A stretch of DNA of 64,000 nucleotides from Drosophila miranda. Taxonomy: Eukaryota > Arthropoda > Insecta > Diptera > Drosophilidae. Every line of letters begins with the position of its first letter. Position 1 is the first letter of the stretch. The DNA is taken from NCBI RefSeq assembly GCF_003369915.1, contig NC_046676.1:10522001-10586000 (forward strand), given 5' to 3'. A program made the translations under genes and the position numbers. This document shows, one piece after another, positions 39,101 to 50,982 of the stretch. The notes below the pieces were generated by a model. The model did not search any database and was not told where the DNA came from. It saw only the letters and a list, made by a program, of their open reading frames with translations.

Positions 39101-42100
39101 GGCATACATATGCTGTGATATATACTATGTCTGTATATTTTAATATAAGTCATACCCTATAGATGTATAAGAGTACCAATGACTTGATAAGGTTCTAATA
39201 ATGTACATCGTATGACATTTTCGGACTTAAAGGGACTTATGGATAGAGAATGTACATGTATTGCTGTATTCTATTGCTTGAAACTGTAACAAAAAAACAG
39301 CTGATGACAGTTGACGTCAGCTGATGAACGAGCCCGCTTATAAGTCATATAAGAATTATGATCAGTTGAGTGTAAAACCCTGCCTAGTGGAATATTTATT
39401 TAAGTTTTTAACAGTTTAAGTTTTATCTACATAAGTGCATTTCTTATTCGGCATTTGCTTGACGATTCGACTTCTTGTTGTTCTCGCTTTTATTTTGTTT
39501 TGAGCTTTGAATTATTCAAAATAACACTTTTTGGTCTATTTGTCTCGACTCTGCCCATTATTATGATGATGGTTTTTGTTGGCTCGGATGTTGTTGTACG
39601 CCCCAGCGCTTTTGAAGTGGCTGCAGTACAATAGCAACAACTACAAAGGCGAATATCAAACCGCAAGTCAATTTGGCATTAAAACAAATGCAAAACTCAA
39701 ATTACATACACAATCTTGCGGTGGGCTGTGCAATGGGCGTGATTATAGAAAATACAAAATACAAATATTGATGGTTGAACAGAACCCTCCTTTTCCTCCT
39801 CCTCCTCCTCCTCCCACAATGAACCACTCTGGGGCGAGTGGGCCCTAAAGCTGCTCAAACTTGGGATCAGCTCAGTGGCTGTCAAAACGTGACAAGTGCT
39901 TACGGGGGTGAAAAGGTGGGAGATAAAAGAGACAAGAAAAAGTGGGAATAGCAAGATTTAACCTTGAAAATTGTGGACACGATGGTGGATACAAAGAGCA
40001 AGAGAGAGAGAGAGAGAGAATTAGATAGAGGTTCTGCTTTGTTGAGGAAGAATAATAATCGAATGGAAAAATACAAATAAAATGAATAATAGTGTTTGGG
40101 GGTTAAGGTAAAATTCAACTTTCATTCAAGTGGTGGGGCAGAAGGGGTTTTTAAACGCATACGCTTCATAATGAAATCAACAAATAAACAATAGAATTCC
40201 CGGAGAATAACATTCAAATGTTAAAATGTGGAACCGACTCCACTTAACCCGTCACAGCCCATTCAGTCCCGGGTCCCACCCTTTGCGATGCCTTTGAGGG
40301 GGGAAGTAACTGGAAAATGTGTATGAAATTATGCAAATTACTTACAAGAGAGGGCGTGACAAACGGAAAGCAAAAGCGCATAAATCATAAAAGGCACTAC
40401 AAAAACAAAAAAAACGAGGGGGAACGTTGTGAGTTGCTGCGGACACCGCAACTCTACAGTTATACCCGATACTAAGGCAGTATGGCTCTCCTCCGGCAGA
40501 CGCTGCTAATATTAAACGACACGACAAAGAGTGCGTGCGAGAGATACAGAAAATCAGTCTGAGCGTGACGTCGGGTGCTGCGTAGCCAGTGCAAATTGAT
40601 TTGTTCCTTTTGGCTATAAAAATGATCTGATCTGATCCAGATTCAGCAATCTGATATATATGATCATTACCTATGATTCTGCGTTTTTAGTTTTCTTGTA
40701 TCCTCAATATTGTGGATGCAACAGATTTTCGTCCTTTGTGGGGGCGGAAGGGGGTGGGGCGAAATTTTGAGATATACGTTTTATAGTAAGATCTAACAGG
40801 AGTGCGGATACCAAATTTGGTTACTCTAGCCTTAATAGTCTCTGAGATTTGTGGATGCCCCAGATTTTCGTCCTTTGCGGGGGCGGAAGGGGGTGTGGCG
40901 AAATTTGGACACGAAACGGTCAAGGTCCGATATCACAGGAGTGTGGATACCAAATTTGGTTGCTCTAGCTTTTATAGTCTCTGAGATCTAGGTGCTAATG
41001 TTTTACTCTAAGCAAAGCCGGCTATGCTACGTGTGTGTTAGAGAGAGACAGGGCGAGAAAAAATTAAATTGTTTTCTTGATTCTGGCTATAATAATTATA
41101 CGATCTGGTTCAGATTTTGCACTCTAGAAGATATAGTCATCTTCTACGATTCTGCGTTTTTAGTTTTCTCGTATCGTCGAAATTGTGGATGCCACAGATT
41201 TTCGCCCTTTGTGGGGGCGGAAGTGGGCGGGGCAAAGTTTTGAAATATTCTTGTAGCAGTGACATATCACAGAAGTCTGGATCCAAAACATCGTTGCTCT
41301 CGCTCTTATAGTCTTTGAGCACTAGGCGCTGAAGGGGACGGACAGACGGACAGACGGACGGACGGACAGACGGACAGACAGACATGGCTCAATCGACTCG
41401 GCTATTGATGCTGATCAAGAATATATATACTTTATGGGGTCGGAAACGATTCCTTTTGGACGTTACACACATCCACTTTTACCACAAATCTAATATACCC
41501 CAATACTCATTTTGAGTATCGGGTATAAAAACAGAATATCCCAAGCGAAACAGAAGCAGAAGCTGACGCAGAGGTCTAAAAATACCGTCGATCAGGAAGG
41601 AGGCGACAGCAAACGCGTATACAGGGTGCTCCAGGCACAAAACAGGTGCTCGCCCAAAGGAGAAGGAGCGGCAAAGGAAATGCACTTGGACCGGCCTGCC
41701 AAAAACAGAAAATAAATTTGAAAAGGGATGGGATGCCATCATGCCTCTCACACCATATGTACATGTGTACATGTTTCTCATGGATGAAATGACCCTATTT
41801 CTTCTTCCCTTTCCATTTGCCTAGGCCTCTTCTATCCCATATTTATGCGTGTGTGTGTGTGGGTATGTTTGTGAGCACGATTGTGCGTGCCTCAAGAATA
41901 GGCAGCAAAGCAAAGAATAAGGCAAAGCAAACGCAAAGCCATAGAGGCCGGCACACAAAGCATAAAGAACGAAGCATACACACACACACTCGCATTCAAC
42001 ATAGGCCCATTGTTATTGCTTATTTTTATGCTATGCTCCCCTACTCTCTCCTCTCCCTCTCCTTCCCATACTACCCACTCAATCAATACTGGAAAACACA

Positions 42101-42390
42101 CGCAAGACCGATGCGTATATAGATTAAGTTCGGATTGAATGATAGTAATTGTAATTTCGATGGGATCCAACACTTACGTGCTTGAAGAAATCCATAAACT
42201 CCGTGTAGAATGGAAAATCTCTGGGGTACTTTTCCTGAAATACCTGCGACAACCGGGTCGACAGGACAGCACCGGCTTCAGCTTCGATTCCGGGCATCGG
42301 CGATGGAGACACCGTTACGTCAAAGGAGCGGATGGGCTGCAGCTTGGACGAGGTGGCCACAAAATTCGAGCATTTGCACGAGATCGACAT
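27686..42390 (-). CDS. L: Lobe, fly PRAS40 (Akt substrate, TORC1 regulator)
   Basis: Four coding exons, 42178-42390, 28103-29333, 27863-28041 and 27686-27802, with matching phases (0, 1, 0) give 579 aa. The C-terminal third carries the PRAS40 pattern: FARSLP at about residues 507-512 matches the vertebrate YAKSLP raptor-binding motif, NIDIAASIQAL matches RIAASMRAL, and the end VFGDLPRPRLRSQIEG matches VFGDLPRPRLNTS. The serine in RPRLRS sits where the vertebrate Akt-phosphorylated threonine lies and keeps the R-x-R-x-x-S/T form. CLFDLEDVEE near residue 425 resembles the TOS motif (FVMDE) region. PRAS40 binds raptor and inhibits TORC1 until Akt phosphorylates it; Lobe acts in eye growth. A CAG/CTG run codes for polyglutamine (near 28545-28580). 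The first exon, placed 12.8 kb upstream, is supported by open frame, clean donor and phase. Confidence 0.9.
30790..30806. repeat. Poly-C tract, 17 bp
   Basis: This is an uninterrupted C run in the Lobe intron. Length errors in assembly are likely here. Confidence 0.9.
33094..33172. repeat. (GGCA)n tetranucleotide microsatellite
   Basis: About 20 almost perfect GGCA copies over 79 bp lie in the Lobe intron. Both strands therefore show repetitive open frames that are not genes. Confidence 0.95.
35262..35311. repeat. 8-bp tandem repeat (ACGGCTGT)n
   Basis: About six copies of ACGGCTGT, with T-for-C changes in the middle copies, lie in the Lobe intron. Confidence 0.85.
37511..37549. repeat. Poly-G/A tract
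   Basis: An 18-base G run followed by further G-rich blocks broken by A lies in the Lobe intron. The strand could form G-quadruplexes and is prone to length error. Confidence 0.9.
40410..41531 (+). mobile_element. 1.1 kb dispersed repeat, arm A of an inverted pair
   Basis: Arm A is the inverted copy of 43441-44554. Inside it, TTATACCCGATACT (40460-40473) and AGTATCGGGTATAA (41515-41528) are perfect 14-bp inverted termini. A hairpin GAGTTGC/GCAACTC lies just outside the left terminus (40431-40454). Three internal copies of a block containing TGGATGC(A/C)(A/C)CAGATTTTCG start near 40711, 40850 and 41186. A (GGACAGAC)n run lies at 41337-41380, followed by a block (AAGAATATATATACTTTATG) that I recall from dispersed fly repeats. 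No intact coding frame longer than 84 codons is present, so it is non-autonomous. The family could not be named; a Helitron/DINE-type or SGM-type repeat is possible. Confidence 0.7.
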
Positions 42391-43440
42391 GATGGGGTTC
42401 TGGGATTATTGATAATGGTATCGCACTCTTATCTCTTCCACTCTTTTTCGTTTGTCGGTACACTCGCGGCAGATCAAAGGAAGACGACGACACTCATTCA
42501 AATTGTTTGACAAACTTCTGACTGTTTCAAAGGACTCACGCGTCACTTCCCGTTTTGTATTGCGTGACACAATGATTTCAATTTCTTTACTTTAGCAAAT
42601 TATGAGTAAAGCATTCGTGGGTTGATTCTTGAGCGTTGCAAAATTTATTTCGAGCGAAGTAGGGAAAAACAATCAATCGAACAGAACAGCCACAACCGAC
42701 CCGTTCAATTTTTTTTCCGGACTCAGGGAGAACAGCTATCGGATTTATCGACAATCAGTAATATACCAAAATATACCGTAAATATACTGACGAATTCAAT
42801 TTCTATTATACATATTCCTCGATTTTGATATTCCGTCGAATATTTCTAGCTAGTTCGAACCTTCAGCCCTGCCCAAATAATTTTATCAAATTAATGAATC
42901 AATTCTCTACTTCAATGGCTTATTTTAAATACTTGACTTGTTTTCTTGCTACGGAGATTGCTGTTTTTCCTCCTCAACAACAATATAGCGTCTCATTATG
43001 ATGAAAAAACGAACTTAGCCCACTTTAGCCCCCTCTATTTAAATAGTTCAACTACTTCAGGTAAATGGCCGAAAATATTAACAGTTGTAAATTCTTCTTG
43101 TAGATTCAATCCATCTTAACTCCGAACTTAAAAACCCCACGATATCTCTAATCTGAACTGCGCTAAAATTACATTAATGTCGGTGGAATATTGAAATACC
43201 TCCTTTGCCTACAATGGGTTAATCGGTCCCCGTCAAGGATTGGAAACAATATTGCTCTATTTTTGGATTCGTTTCGATCCGATCCGATTAATGAATCAAG
43301 ATCAAACAAATAAGACGTACGAGAAAAAACGTTCCTTTTGCCAAATTCTTGTTGTCCATTGCTAAATATCGTTGAGATACCCTTAAAACAGAGACTGACT
43401 AGCATCTGCATATATTGGAGGAGGTTCATTTCATGAACCA
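42391..43440. other. L: Lobe 5' region between the inverted arms
   Basis: This is the DNA upstream of the Lobe ATG (minus strand). It contains the block ATACCAAAATATACCG (about 42763-42779), close to a reversed Drosophila core-promoter motif, and AT-rich unique sequence. No gene is seen. Together with the first Lobe exon it forms the spacer of the large inverted repeat. Confidence 0.5.
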
Positions 43441-44554
43441 TTTTTATACCCGATACTCAAAATGAGTATTGGGGTATATTAGATTTGTGGTAAAAGTGGA
43501 TGTGTGTAACGTCCAGAAGGAATCGTTTCCGACCCCATAAAGTATATATATTCTTGATCAGCATCAATAGCCGAGTCGATTGAGCCCTGTATGTCTGTCC
43601 GTCTGTCCGTCCGTCCGTCCGTCCGTCCCCTTCAGCGCCTAGTGCTCAAAGACTATAAGAGCTAGAGCAACGATGTTTTGGATCCAGACTTCTGTGATAT
43701 GTCACTGCTACGAAAATATTTCAAAACTTCGCCCAGCCCACTTCCACCCCCACAAAGGACGAAAATCTGTGGCATCCACTTTTTTAAAGATACGATAAAA
43801 CCAAAAACGCAGAATCGTAGAGGATGACTATATCTTCTAGAGTGCAAAATCTGAACCAGATCGTATAATTATTATAGCCAGAATCAAGAAAACAATTTCA
43901 TTCTTTCTCGCTCTGTCTCTCTCTAACACACAGGTTTCATGGTCGGTTTTGCCAATTGCAAAATATGAGTTCAAGGATCTCAGAACCTATAAGATCCAGA
44001 GCAACCAAATTTGGTATCCACACTCCTGTGATATCGGACCTTGACCGTTTCGTGTCCAAATTTCGCCACACCCCCTTCCGCCCCCGCAAAGGACGAAAAT
44101 CTGGGGCATCCACAAATCTCAGAGACTATTAAGGCTAGAGTAACCAAATTTGGTATCCGCACTCCTGTTAGATCTTACTATAAAACGTATATCTCAAAAT
44201 TTCGCCCCACCCCCTTCCGCCCCCACAAAGGACGAAAATCTGTTGCATCCACAATATTGAGGATACGAGAAAACTAAAAACGCAGAATCATAGATAATGA
44301 TCATATATATCAGATTGCTGAATCTGGATCAGATCAGATCATTTTTATAGCCAAAAGGAACAAATCAATTTGCACTGGCTACGCAGCACCCGACGTCACG
44401 CTCAGACTGATTTTCTGTATCTCTCGCACGCACTCTTTGTCGTGTCGTTTAATATTAGCAGCGTCTGCCGGAGGAGAGCCATACTGCCTTAGTATCGGGT
44501 ATAACTGTAGAGTTGCGGTGTCCGCAGCAACTCACAACGTTCCCCCTCGTTTTT
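43441..44554 (-). mobile_element. 1.1 kb dispersed repeat, arm B of an inverted pair
   Basis: Arm B is the reverse copy of arm A over its whole length, from TATACCCGATACTC at 43445 to CCCCCTCGTTTTT at 44554. The part at 43985-44554 matches arm A almost base for base: a 78-codon frame common to both differs by one codon. The part at about 43890-43984 is strongly diverged, and the part at 43441-43890 is about 90% alike by eye. It lies about 400 bp upstream of the virilizer start. Confidence 0.7.
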
Positions 44555-44788
44555 CATTGGAAAAGAAATAGAAACAAGGAGAGGCGGTGCTAGATGCCCC
44601 GAAGAGGCTCCAATGCATAGCAGATCGAGCTTTTCTGGACCTACTCCTACTCTATATATGTATATATACCCTATAATAATGAAATAAAGAAACTCATTCC
44701 ACACCACTATTTTTTCTTTGTATGTATGAGTAAGTAAGAACCAAGTAGAAAAGAGAACGTAAAAAGTTCAAGAAATTTAAAATCTGCT

Positions 44789-44796
44789 TATCGATA
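44789..44796. promoter_or_regulatory. vir: DRE motif upstream of virilizer
   Basis: A TATCGATA palindrome (DNA replication-related element, bound by DREF) lies about 165 bp upstream of the ATG at 44961. A second partial ATCGAT lies at 44820. DREs are typical of broadly expressed fly genes without TATA boxes, which fits vir. Confidence 0.6.
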
Positions 44797-44960
44797 TTAA
44801 AACATTGTTTTACCTTTTATCGATTTCAGCTTAGAAAATACCAAAATATACTCTCTCATTGTGTGTGTGATTATGTGTAAGTGGTCACAATCTTGACGCC
44901 AGTTTTCGGAAAATAAATTTAAGAAACTTATTTGAAATTGGACCGAACCGCGACTGCAAC

Positions 44961-47900
44961 ATGACCGAAGTCGACGATGGAGCCGAGCTGTTGTTCTTCG
45001 ACACCTTCTCCCACGAAGATATCACCGTGAGTAGCGCAACGGTGTCCAGCATACACGGCTTTTGTTTCACACGTCGCACTTTGCTTTAGGATATAAACCT
45101 GGATCTGGTGCAGTTCCCGAAGCCGGTTTTCATCACGCAAGTGAGAATTATTCCGCTGGGTGCGCGGGTGCAGGCCGACTTTCCGGGCGGTGTTCGTCTA
45201 GGCGCCACGAACCCATCCAAATTCGATCTGGAGTTCTTTGTGAACGACCTGGGCATGCCGGGTGCCTCGGCGTTTGAGAACCTGGGCTTGCTGCGTTACA
45301 ACCAGAACGATTGCATCCACCTGGACTGCTCGCGGGAGAAGATCCCCACCGATGGTCTCGTGCTGCGCGGGTGGTACAGCACCATCACCTTGGCCGTTTA
45401 TGGCATCCTGACCAACTCGGTGACGCAGCCCATAGCCAGTCCAACGCTGCCCTGCGAGCCTGCGGGTCCGGAGATGTGCAATCTCAGTACGGAGGCACAC
45501 AATGTCCTGCTGCAGGAGGAGGTGCTGAAGGATGACTGGGCGGAGCCGATTCCCACAGAGCTGCTGGTGCCGCACAAGGCCGTTGTTGTCAGCGATTACG
45601 AGCACGATGACATTGAGTACGGGCTGTCGCGCGAACATCAGCATTACCATCAGCATGTCGACGAGGAGCAGCGAGAGATGCGTCGCCTGCGACGCTCCAC
45701 CCATTCCACGGACCGCTCGCCTCCACCGCCACCCATGCGGACGCACACGCACTCGGAGAGTAACGAAAGGGAGTACATCAGATGGTATGCTCTGACGCTG
45801 TTCACTCCTTAAAGAAGATTAACAGGGTTTTTTATTTTGATTTCAGTTCGCGCGACAAGGGATCGAGAGATTGGTCGCGTTCACCGGAGTATTCGAGCCA
45901 TCGGTCTCGACGCAAGCGCTCCGATCGTTCCCGGTCGGATGCAGATGAGCACAAGTGGCCTCGTACTCCGCCGGCATCGATAGACTCGCCCATCAGACCG
46001 CGCTCGCCCGATGCCATGGACTACGATGATGACGACTCGCGATCCCACTACAAAATGCAGGCCTCGCGTGGCTATCGACACTCGTCGGAGTCCCTGCACC
46101 GGGACCGCGATGACGAAGAGCGCTCTGGCACGCCCCAGGAACAATTCGAGCCCATTCTCAGCGACGACGAGATCATTGGCGATGACGAAGAGGACGAGGC
46201 AGAGGACGTGGCTGCAGCGGCCGAATACGAGCGTGAGCTGGAGTTTGCCGCTGCCGTTGCCCCGCCAGCCATCGACGCCTTCGAGCCGTGGCAGAGGCCG
46301 TTGCTGGTCTACGAAGGCGACCTGGCGGCTCACCTTAACAAGGAGTTGGAAACGCTGCGGCTGCTCTTCAAGAAGCTGTCGCTGCAGACACGCTGCGAGA
46401 GCGTCACCGCCTTCAGCGACGAGCACGGGCTAAGTGCGGACGAGCGGGAACAGTTTGTCTACTTGGGCGAGCAGCTGAACAACCAGCTGGGATACCTCTC
46501 GCAGCACTACAAGCGGCGCAACTTTGTCCTGCAGCAGTTCTTCAGCCACGACGATGCGCATCTGCGCCAGGCGGCGAATGTCCTGCAGGTTGCTCTGAGC
46601 TTCCAGGCGGCCTGCATGCAGCCGCAGCCGGCGTTCAAGATCCGCCACATCAAGCTGGGGGCCCGCATGGCCGAGCTACTGGGCAGCAATGAACAACTGT
46701 TTGGACACCTGCTTCAGGAGCAAGACTTCGATCTGTTCGAGGCCGTACTCAGCCTCTACAAGGAGCCCTACATGGCCTTATCCATTAAGCTTCAGCTGCT
46801 CAAGGCGGTCTATGCCATGCTGGACACTAGGCTGGGAGTCCAGAACTTCCTCTCGCCCAAGACGAACGGTTATCAGATGGTAATGGACTTCCTGAAGACG
46901 GCGAAGCTGACCAGAACCAAATACGCCCTGCAGGCCATTATCAAGAAGCTGCATTTGTACGAGGCCTTGGCCAGTGTCCAGCAATGCTGCCGCCAGATCT
47001 TTCTCGATACGGATGCCAGTGTGCCGGAAGCGACGCCAGATCCCAATCGCTTTAACGTCTGCCAGAAGATCGAGTTTGCCTTCCAGATGCTCATGGACGC
47101 CCTGACCGACAGCCAATTGAGTTACCAGCAGCCGCGTCGCTTCCTGCCCGTTTCCAAGAAGTTCGAGGTTCTCACCGATCCCACGGCTCAGCGGAGCTTT
47201 GGCAACGCCCTGCAGTCATATTTTGTTCAGCACTCGCTCGCCGAGACCCTGCTGGTTATCCTGAGCAATCCCAAGGAGGTGCCGGCCTCCACGTTCCTCT
47301 GCACACTGGACCTGATGCACACCCTCCTCCGGTCCCATGTGGGCATCGATTACTTTGTGGACGATGCCTTTCCCGTGACCCAAATGATTGTGTCCATACT
47401 GCTGGGCCTGGAGGAGGTGCCCAGCCAGCCCAGGGTAGTGGAGGCAAATCCAGAGGGAAAGGAGGATAAGCCAATGGACGACAGTGTGGAGCAGAAGCCG
47501 GATGAGGGGAAAGCGGCTGGCATCCGCGCCGCGGAGGAGCCGATGATGGCGCCCCCGCCAGTTGTACGGAAACCCATTCTTCGACCCGTGCTGCCCCGCC
47601 TGGCCCGCCTGGGCATCGAGTTGTCCTACAAGGTGCAGACTCGTTACCACCTGGATGCCATCACGTTTACAGCCGCCTGCCCCGAGTACGACACCATTAA
47701 AATAGCCACGCACATGCACTCGATTTACTCGCAGACCTGCGATCCCTCCGGGCGCCAGCACACCATCGAGGTGCTGGGTCTGAACAACAACCTGAAGATC
47801 TTCATGGATCTGATCAAGAAGGAGCAGCGGCTGCAGACCCAGCGCCAGCTGCTGAGCTCCCCGGGCACCAAGTACAAGAGCCCGGTGCTGAGCTATGCGG

Positions 47901-50817
47901 TGGACATGGTGGATGCCTGTGTGCGCTACTGCGAGCAGCTGGACTACCTTATCGAGCACGGCGGCGTCATACTGGAGCTGGCCAAGAACCACGAGACCTT
48001 CGAGCCCTCTGTGTCGGCGGTGCTGCAGGAGATGTATGTGTACATGAAGCCCCTGGAGGCGATCAATGTGTTCGTCTACGACGACATTATGCCGCTGGTG
48101 GAGGTGATTGGTCGCTCCCTCGACTATCTGACCACGTTCCCCGGCGACCTGATCATGGCCCTGCGCATCCTCCGCTTTCTGGCCACCAGCAAGCCCCGGC
48201 AGAAGTCCCACGGCACCGAAGAGCTGAAGCATCGGTTTGTGGCCCTGCAGCTGTATGCGGCGGATGGGGTCCAGCTGCTGCTACAGATCATGGAGCGCCT
48301 ATGCACGCACTTTGAGCAGCCCGGAATTCATGCCCCCGCCCTGATGACCATCCAGGGCGTACACTGCTGCCAGATCATGCTGCCTACGCTGCAGATCCTT
48401 CGTGAACTGCTCTCGTACGCAATACTGTGCCGCGACGGCACCTATAAGGATCTGACGGCCATCGATCACCTGGTGAAGGTCTACTATCTGCTCTACTACT
48501 ACCCCTCCCGCTGCCAGGCCGGCGCAGAGGTGGAGCAGTGCAAGCTGGAGGTGGTCAAAAGCCTTTTAGCCTACACCCAGCCGCACGAGCAGGATGCAGA
48601 GTCGCTGCACAAGTCCCTCTGGACGCTGATGGTACGAGAGGTGCTGAAGAACATCGATGGACCCGCGCACTTTATACCAGGTGAGTGTTTGCCTCGAGAT
48701 ATTTATCCAGTGTTCATCCACGTCTCCCTCAAAAACAGGACTCAAGCTGCTGGCCGAACTGCTGCCGCTCCCGCTGCCCATGCCCCAGCCGCTCTGCGAC
48801 CAATTGAAGCAACAGCACAAGCAGCGGCTGATCATCGAGCGGAAGCTGTGGTCCGCCCACCTGCATCCGCAGAGCGGACAGATCGCCAAGCTGGTCGAGG
48901 CCCTGGCTCCCTCCAGCTTCCCGCAGCTGGCGGAGCTTCTGCAGCGCGTCTGCATGCAGCTCTCGGATCTGGCCCCCAACATGACCCTCCTGATAGCCAA
49001 GACCATCACGGAGCTGCTATGCACCGAGTACCAGACCTCCAACTGCATTCCCACCACCAATCTGGAGCGGCTCCTGCGTTTCTCCACGCGCCTGTGCGCC
49101 TTTGCGCCGCTGAAGAGCTCCATGCTCTCGATTCTGTCCGGCAAGTTCTGGGAGCTGTTCCAATCGCTGCTGGCCCTCAATGAGTTCAACGAGGTGGTGA
49201 CCAACTGCCAGGAGGCGGTGCACCGCATCCTCGACAGCTTCTTGGACTCGGGCATATCCCTGATCTCCCACAAATCGACGGCTCAACCTGCTCTGAATCT
49301 CTCAGCCGCCCTGCCGCCCAAGGAACTCATACCACGGATCATCGATGCGGTGTTCAGTAATCTAACCAGCGTCGAAGTCACCCATGGCATATCTATACTG
49401 GCCGTGCGCAATCTGGTGATCCTCACGGAACATGAGTGAGTATTCTGCCAGGCATCCAATGATCTTTGATATCTAATATCTATCTCTCTGCAGCTTCACC
49501 TTTTACCACTTGGCCCAGCTGCTGAAGCAGAAGCTCACCGAATTCCAGGCCTGGATGGAGCGCGTCATCCTGCACAACGAGACGGTGGAGTACCATGCCA
49601 ACATCGAGTCGCTGATCCTGCTGCTCCGTTCGCTCACGCAAATCGAACCGCCGCCGCCGATGTGCGCGATGCCGAATCGCACCCTCAAGCTGGGGGCCAT
49701 GGAGCTTGCGCAATTGGTGGAGTTTCAGGACATTGACATGGCCAGGCCGCCGGTGCTGGCACGCATCCTGCGGGTGCTGGAAAAGTACAAGCTGTTGGCC
49801 AATGAGGCTGCCCTTTGCGACCTCAAGCAACTGATTGTCCTGCATGCGTCCAGGCAGGAGGCAATGGGCAGTGCCAGCATGGAAACGCCCGCCGTGGAAA
49901 CCGAAAATGATGGGGCCAACCCTGCCGCCAGCTGTAGCACCAGTTCAAGTGGCGGATCCCTTAACGTGGAACCTTTTCTGCCCCAGGCCGAAGGCATTGT
50001 CACCCAGTACGACGCACGGCCGATCTTCACCCGCTACTGCGCCACTGCCGAGAATCCGCAGCTTACGGCTCGCTACTGGCTGGAGCCGCTGCCCATCGAG
50101 TTGATCGAGGATATGAACGAGCCGCTCTACGAGCGCATAGCCTGCGACCTAACCGACCTGGCCAATGTCTGCCTCAATCCGGACTTGGCCACCTCCGGCG
50201 AGTCGAAGCGCACGCTGAATCTTTCCGGCTCGCCACAGTCCAACCGCGAGATGACGCCGACAGCGCCCTGCTTCCGTACACGGCGTGTGGAGGTGGAGCC
50301 CGCCACCGGGCGGCCAGAGAAGAAGATGTTCCTCTCATCGGTACGTGGACGAGGCTTTGCCCGGCCGCCGCCCTCGCGTGGCGATCTCTTTCGTTCGCGT
50401 CCGCCCAATACCTCGCGCCCGCCGTCGCTGCATGTTGATGACTTCCTGGCCTTGGAGACCTGTGGCGCTCAGCCCACTGGTCCAACGGGCTACAACAAGA
50501 TACCCTCCATGCTGCGGGGCTCTCGAGTGGGTCGCAATCGGGGATCACGCATCTCGGCAGCGGCTGCCTTTAGGTAAGGATAAGACTTCCTTTCACTCTC
50601 TCAACTCTCCATTAATTCTCCGTCTTTTTTCTTTGACAGACAAAAGAAAATGATGCGCATAGGCTCGCCCTCCAGCTGGACAGAGTCTGGTGGCGGCTCG
50701 TATCGATCCACCTCAGAATCGCACTTTGGCGGCAGCGACTCCCATTACTCCTCGCCCCACTACAGTGGCAGATCGCGTGGGCGTGGTCTGCGCTCGCGCC
50801 CGCCCTACCTACGATAG
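44961..50817 (+). CDS. vir: Virilizer, scaffold of the m6A methyltransferase complex
   Basis: Six exons, 44961-45026, 45090-45784, 45847-48680, 48739-49435, 49494-50573 and 50640-50817, join with consistent phases (0, 2, 1, 2, 2) into 1849 aa. The first residues MTEVDDGAELLFFDTFSHED and the next exon form the conserved Vir_N domain. An arginine-serine segment (about residues 255-300) and an acidic stretch (DDEEDEAED) follow. The long middle is a helical-repeat region, and the tail is rich in RG and S (GRSRGRGLRSRPPYLR). Vir holds together Mettl3/14, Fl(2)d, Nito and Flacc in the nuclear m6A writer. It is needed for female splicing of Sxl and tra. The gene ends 165 bp from the convergent cyclo-ligase gene, so the 3' UTRs probably overlap. 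Confidence 0.97.
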
Positions 50818-50982
50818 AGATCGATCATTCGATTGCCTGCAATACATTATTAAGCTTCATTGCATTTTCCATTACTTTAAAGAGAGATTGCGCGGAAGAT
50901 AGGGAAATGCCAGTTTATCTTGATTATACAATTCGCTGAAAAGCTCGGATCTATACAAATATAGGATCGAAAGGATCTGCGT

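Larger units (their letters stand above)
29334..42177 (-). other. L: 12.8 kb first intron of Lobe
   Basis: The intron runs from the donor CAC|GTAAGTG at 42177 to the acceptor CTGCACAG|G at 29334. It is mostly unique AT-rich DNA with many simple repeats and one arm of the large inverted repeat (40410-41531). Short TACCC...GGGTAT pairs recur (near 31698-31722 and 37395-37610) and resemble the ends of the dispersed elements in this window. No nested gene could be supported on either strand; the longest frames are driven by simple repeats. Confidence 0.7.

Noticed and set aside
40687-44277. Matching 78-codon frames in both inverted arms (ending RIQEN and RIREN)
   Set aside because: They look conserved only because the arms are nearly identical DNA; the element has no other coding capacity and the frame follows its tandem sub-blocks.
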